From Bryobacterales bacterium (GTDB lineage Bacteria > Acidobacteriota > Terriglobia > Bryobacterales > UBA6623): DNA of 64,000 nt. Made by a program: the position numbers and the translations under genes. The first letter of the stretch is position 1, and every line of letters starts with the position of its first letter. A model generated the notes under the pieces. That model was not told the origin of the DNA. It did not search any database and saw only the letters and a list, made by a program, of their open reading frames with translations. The stretch spans positions 124,001 through 188,000 of the forward strand of contig JAPOOG010000129.1 of NCBI GenBank assembly GCA_026713545.1, given 5' to 3'. Positions 61,901-64,000 of this stretch are shown piece by piece.

Positions 61901-64000
61901 TCGGCCGGGTCATAGCTCCTGGCGCGCTCTACGGAGCTATGGCCGCTGCAGCGTCCCTTGCCGAAGGGAGCGGGGGATCGCTGGTTGTGGAGGATATGCA
62001 ACTGCACAACGCGCTGATCTTCCCGGAGGAGGACTCCGAGGACGGCACGGATGAAGAGGGCCGTAAGGTGCAGGTGCTGCTTGATTCTTCCGAGCAGGCG
62101 AATTCGCGTCGTGTCCGGATATTCAGCAAGGGCGGTGAAGAGGGATGGACGGTGCACGTGGAAGGCCATGTGTCGTCAGGCGCCCCGATTCCGGAAGCCG
62201 GTGGGCGCGTCGATCTGGAAAGTATCAAGGCTCCCCTGTCGCCGCTGGACGTGGCCGCCTACTACCGCGCCAGGGCCGGTACGGGGATCAGTCTCGGCCC
62301 GTGCTTCCGCACGCTCGGGAGGGTCTGGTCCCGGCCGGGCGAGGCGTTGGGCGAGATAGTTTTTCCTGAAGCTCTCGGCCGCAACGGACTGGACGTTCAT
62401 CCGCTCCTCCTGGACGGTTGCTTCCAGGTGGTGGCCGCGGCACGCAATCCAGGCGGGGTCGAAGAGGGAATCACCTACCTGCCGTTTGGCTGGGAGCGTC
62501 TGTGGCTGGCGGATCGGCTCCCGGATCGCTTGCTCTGCCACGTGCGCATGAGTGAGGTTTCCCGGGGGACGGAAGAGGAAACGGGCGAGCGGCCGGAAGT
62601 CCTGAACGGAGAACTGCGCATCTACGATCCCGACGGAGTTCTGCTGGGCGGGTTGAGCGGATACACCGTGAAGAGAGCAACGCCGGCGGCGCTGCTCTCG
62701 GCAGTCGAAGGGGTGAAGGACCTGCTGTATGAGGTTGTGTGGCGCGAAAGGGCTCTCACGCCGGGAATGCTGTCCGCGGATTTCCTCCCGTCTCCGGCAA
62801 CGGTTGCAACCCGCTCGGGGTTGCTCTCTGAATATCTGGACGAGGAAGGTGTCGCGCCCCAAGACAGAAGCGCGCTGCTGACCGACCTGGAGCTTTGGTC
62901 GCGCTCCTGTGCGCTTCAGACCTTGGAGAAGCTGGGGTGGGAGCGCGAGGTGGGCGCGACCGTTGATTCCGAGGACTTGCGGCGGCGCTTGAATGTCGTC
63001 GATGAGCATAAGCGCTTGTTCCGCCGGATGCTAGAGATGCTGGCCAAGTCCGGGGTGTTGGAGGAAGTGGACGGTGGCTTTGTGGTGAGGATCGGCCCCG
63101 GGGATCCCTTGCCGGATGAAATGCCGCGTGATACCGAGGAATTTTCGACTCGAATGGCCGAGCTGTATCCCCATGGCTTGACCGAGATCGGGCTGTTTCG
63201 ACGGTCTGGCGCCGCCTTGGCCGATGTGCTTCAAGGGCGAGCGGCCCCGCTGACGATCCTGTTCAGCAGTGGCGACCCGACCCCCGCCGATCTGTATCGC
63301 AAAGCACCCGTGGCTCGTGCGGCGAACCGGCTGCTGAGAGAAACGGTTCAAGCGCTTGTCGCGGGGTTGCCCGGCGACCGGCGCCTCAGGGTGATCGAAG
63401 TCGGAGCCGGTACGGGGTCGGCGACCGCTGCCATCCTTCCGGAACTCCCGGACGGACGGTTCGACTACATGTACACCGATATCTCGGCGGGCTTCTTTGC
63501 GGAAGCGGAAGAGCGTTTCGGAGGCGAAGAAGCGTCGATCGAATACCGCATGCTGGATATCGAAAAGGATCCGGTGGAGCAGGGATTCGACTTCCACGGT
63601 TATGACCTGCTGATAGCCTCCAATGTCTTGCACGCCACGCGGTATCTGCAGGAGACGCTCGCGCACTGCCGGCAGCTCCTCGCACCGTCGGGACAGTTGG
63701 TCGCGCTCGAGAACCTCAGGGGCATGGGTTGGATGGACCTGACTTTTGGGCAGTTGGACGGCTGGTGGCGGTTCGCCGATGCCTACCGTCCGCACCATGC
63801 CCTGGTGAGCCCCGCTGTGTGGCGTCGCGTGCTCGCGGACATGGGTTTCGGAGAAGTGGAAGTCCTGGGCTTGGAAGAGTCCGACTCGACCGGGTTGCCG
63901 GATAAGGGTGTGATCGTGGCGCAGGGTCCGTCTGAGGTGACGGAGCGTCCGGGAGTCTGGGTTCTGGCGGCGGATCGTGCCGGCAAGGCCGAGGAACTGG
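58906..64000 (+). CDS. Type I polyketide synthase, partial (KS-AT-DH-cMT...)
   Basis: A single open frame runs from ATG 58906 (GAGGGA upstream) to the window end: 1,698 residues, no stop. Domains: ketosynthase (about 30-455) with active-site Cys204 in DAACASS, His339 in EAHGTGT and His379 in KTNVGHLES; acyltransferase (about 596-880) with Ser685 in GHSVGE; dehydratase (about 965-1240) with His996 in DHRVFGRVIAP and Asp1170 in HPLLLDGC; C-methyltransferase (about 1340-1640) with VIEVGAGTGS. This order predicts ER, KR and ACP further on. Such single-module reducing, methylating PKSs make methyl-branched fatty-acid-like chains; the small sponge-symbiont Sup-type PKSs have the same plan. No other biosynthetic gene is visible upstream. 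Confidence 0.95.
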   Translation, partial: MTESNRSCDSSGDPLARSEVRKPEVSGSGPPIAIVGMACRFPGASSISDFWRLLEEGRNAVTEGVPGSGIGRMDELFPDARIPSEACRFCGYVDGIEQFDAGFFRISPVEAQLLDPQQRMMLETSWQALEDAGIDPDRLKGSRTGVYTGISNDEYRMLVVESSNPAEAASCLYALSGTNLNGTSGRVSFVLGLMGPAKAVDAACASSMVSVHDAVADLQQGKADLAIAGGVQAILNSRIFELRADAMMLSPDGQCKTFDASANGYVRGEGCGVVILKRLSEAEADGDRIWGVIRGSAVNHGGASIGLTVPHTPALEQVIETALSQAGVPASDVDYLEAHGTGTAVGDPIEIEAVAAVYGRGREPGRPLLVGSVKTNVGHLESAAGIAGLIKAVLVMQRGVIPKHLHFQVPNPGLDWDSMPLRVTSSMMDLPRSDGRPRLAGVNSFGISGTNAHIVVQEYSAPDGVPYGQRQLVGSAQAVKLSLPEALADLPLPEQGIQRRGTRLLPLSGKSETALHQLAQRYLSWLDEHAEDLASQNAAEPLLSDMAWTAGVGRSHFDHRAGVLFRDSGSLREGLKALEGVQGQGPGPRLAAKVAFAYTGQGSQWSGMGKELYEREPVARAVLDRCEEVFRAERDASLLDVMFGSGEGDLSDTAWEQPALYALECALTALWSSAGVRPVVVLGHSVGELAAAQAAGVFSLEDGMRFAAARGALLSETEPGAMAAVFAPPARVASAVEALNESSAGVGLSVSADNGAHQVVSGPVAEIETILKRFDSEGVRVRRLNTAKAFHSALVEPALGRLEASMDGVAIEPPSLTVVSNLTGRAVEPGQVLDGSYWRRHAREAVAFAGGVRSLAELGVDLVVEIGPRPVLAAMTVSAWPDSARTPAPAVLSSLRPPSGNSSASADGADFVQAVAEAYQAGLPIRFEGLFAGEERRRISLPSYPFQRERHWLETKKQRRPSAGHPLLGIRHESASGEIAFETEVFQSDPEWLSDHRVFGRVIAPGALYGAMAAAASLAEGSGGSLVVEDMQLHNALIFPEEDSEDGTDEEGRKVQVLLDSSEQANSRRVRIFSKGGEEGWTVHVEGHVSSGAPIPEAGGRVDLESIKAPLSPLDVAAYYRARAGTGISLGPCFRTLGRVWSRPGEALGEIVFPEALGRNGLDVHPLLLDGCFQVVAAARNPGGVEEGITYLPFGWERLWLADRLPDRLLCHVRMSEVSRGTEEETGERPEVLNGELRIYDPDGVLLGGLSGYTVKRATPAALLSAVEGVKDLLYEVVWRERALTPGMLSADFLPSPATVATRSGLLSEYLDEEGVAPQDRSALLTDLELWSRSCALQTLEKLGWEREVGATVDSEDLRRRLNVVDEHKRLFRRMLEMLAKSGVLEEVDGGFVVRIGPGDPLPDEMPRDTEEFSTRMAELYPHGLTEIGLFRRSGAALADVLQGRAAPLTILFSSGDPTPADLYRKAPVARAANRLLRETVQALVAGLPGDRRLRVIEVGAGTGSATAAILPELPDGRFDYMYTDISAGFFAEAEERFGGEEASIEYRMLDIEKDPVEQGFDFHGYDLLIASNVLHATRYLQETLAHCRQLLAPSGQLVALENLRGMGWMDLTFGQLDGWWRFADAYRPHHALVSPAVWRRVLADMGFGEVEVLGLEESDSTGLPDKGVIVAQGPSEVTERPGVWVLAADRAGKAEEL

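Overview
The window looks like chromosome of a GC-rich, Gram-negative heterotroph, most probably an Acidobacteriota member (Bryobacterales/Vicinamibacteria-like). This is inferred from gene content, not from a marker gene. The content includes a pair of planctomycete/acidobacterial secreted proteins (cytochrome-DUF1549-DUF1553 and DUF1501), DUF6152 and DUF6644 proteins, a TonB-dependent receptor with a carboxypeptidase-like N-terminal domain, PQQ-type beta-propellers, a sialidase, a sialate O-acetylesterase and a type I polyketide synthase. Some sponge-associated acidobacteria carry a similar mix, but nothing here proves that habitat.

Layout. 1-4 kb: 3' end of glnD, then clpB and an hsp20 gene behind a clear sigma70 promoter. 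4-13.6 kb: a decayed purine permease, a serine hydrolase, a ZTP riboswitch controlling glyA, two tandem thymidylate-kinase-like genes, tatD, a polyprenyl synthase, a CYTH protein, phoD and a YtxH protein. 13.8-16.5 kb: the methyl-cycle pair metK and ahcY. 17.8-21.5 kb: an M20 deacylase, asd and a sialate O-acetylesterase with a probable frameshift in its signal peptide. 21.6-24 kb: a small accessory island between tRNA-Ser(GGA) and a tRNA-Met 3' fragment, with a GIY-YIG/DUF4357 protein and higBA. 24-35.4 kb: secreted and membrane proteins, including a cytochrome, the DUF6644 pair, DUF6152, DUF1549/1553, DUF1501 and a sialidase. 35.6-43 kb: tRNA-Val, a four-CBS protein, tRNA-Ser(TGA), a bacilliredoxin, zwf and pgi. 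43-51.6 kb: PQQ propellers, an NfeD/flotillin pair and a TonB receptor. 52-54 kb: a lower-GC two-gene module (ComF-like phosphoribosyltransferase plus SLOG protein) beside recombinase debris. 54-58 kb: kdsC, an Nramp-like transporter and an NCS2 permease with an unusual C-terminal domain. From 58.9 kb: a large PKS that runs off the window.

The most striking property is the load of small non-coding elements. I see at least five families (called A-E here). Families A, B and D have ends marked by CTAG or the looser YTAR. One family B copy sits inside pgi as an exact in-frame 264 bp insertion. Four genes (metK, the DUF6152 gene, the CBS gene and the flotillin gene) end in an amber codon that is itself part of the CTAG at an element edge. 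This suggests CTAG-targeting miniature elements that are tolerated at xxC-TAG stop codons. The other candidate for an undescribed system is the overlapping phosphoribosyltransferase-SLOG pair at 52.4-53.6 kb.
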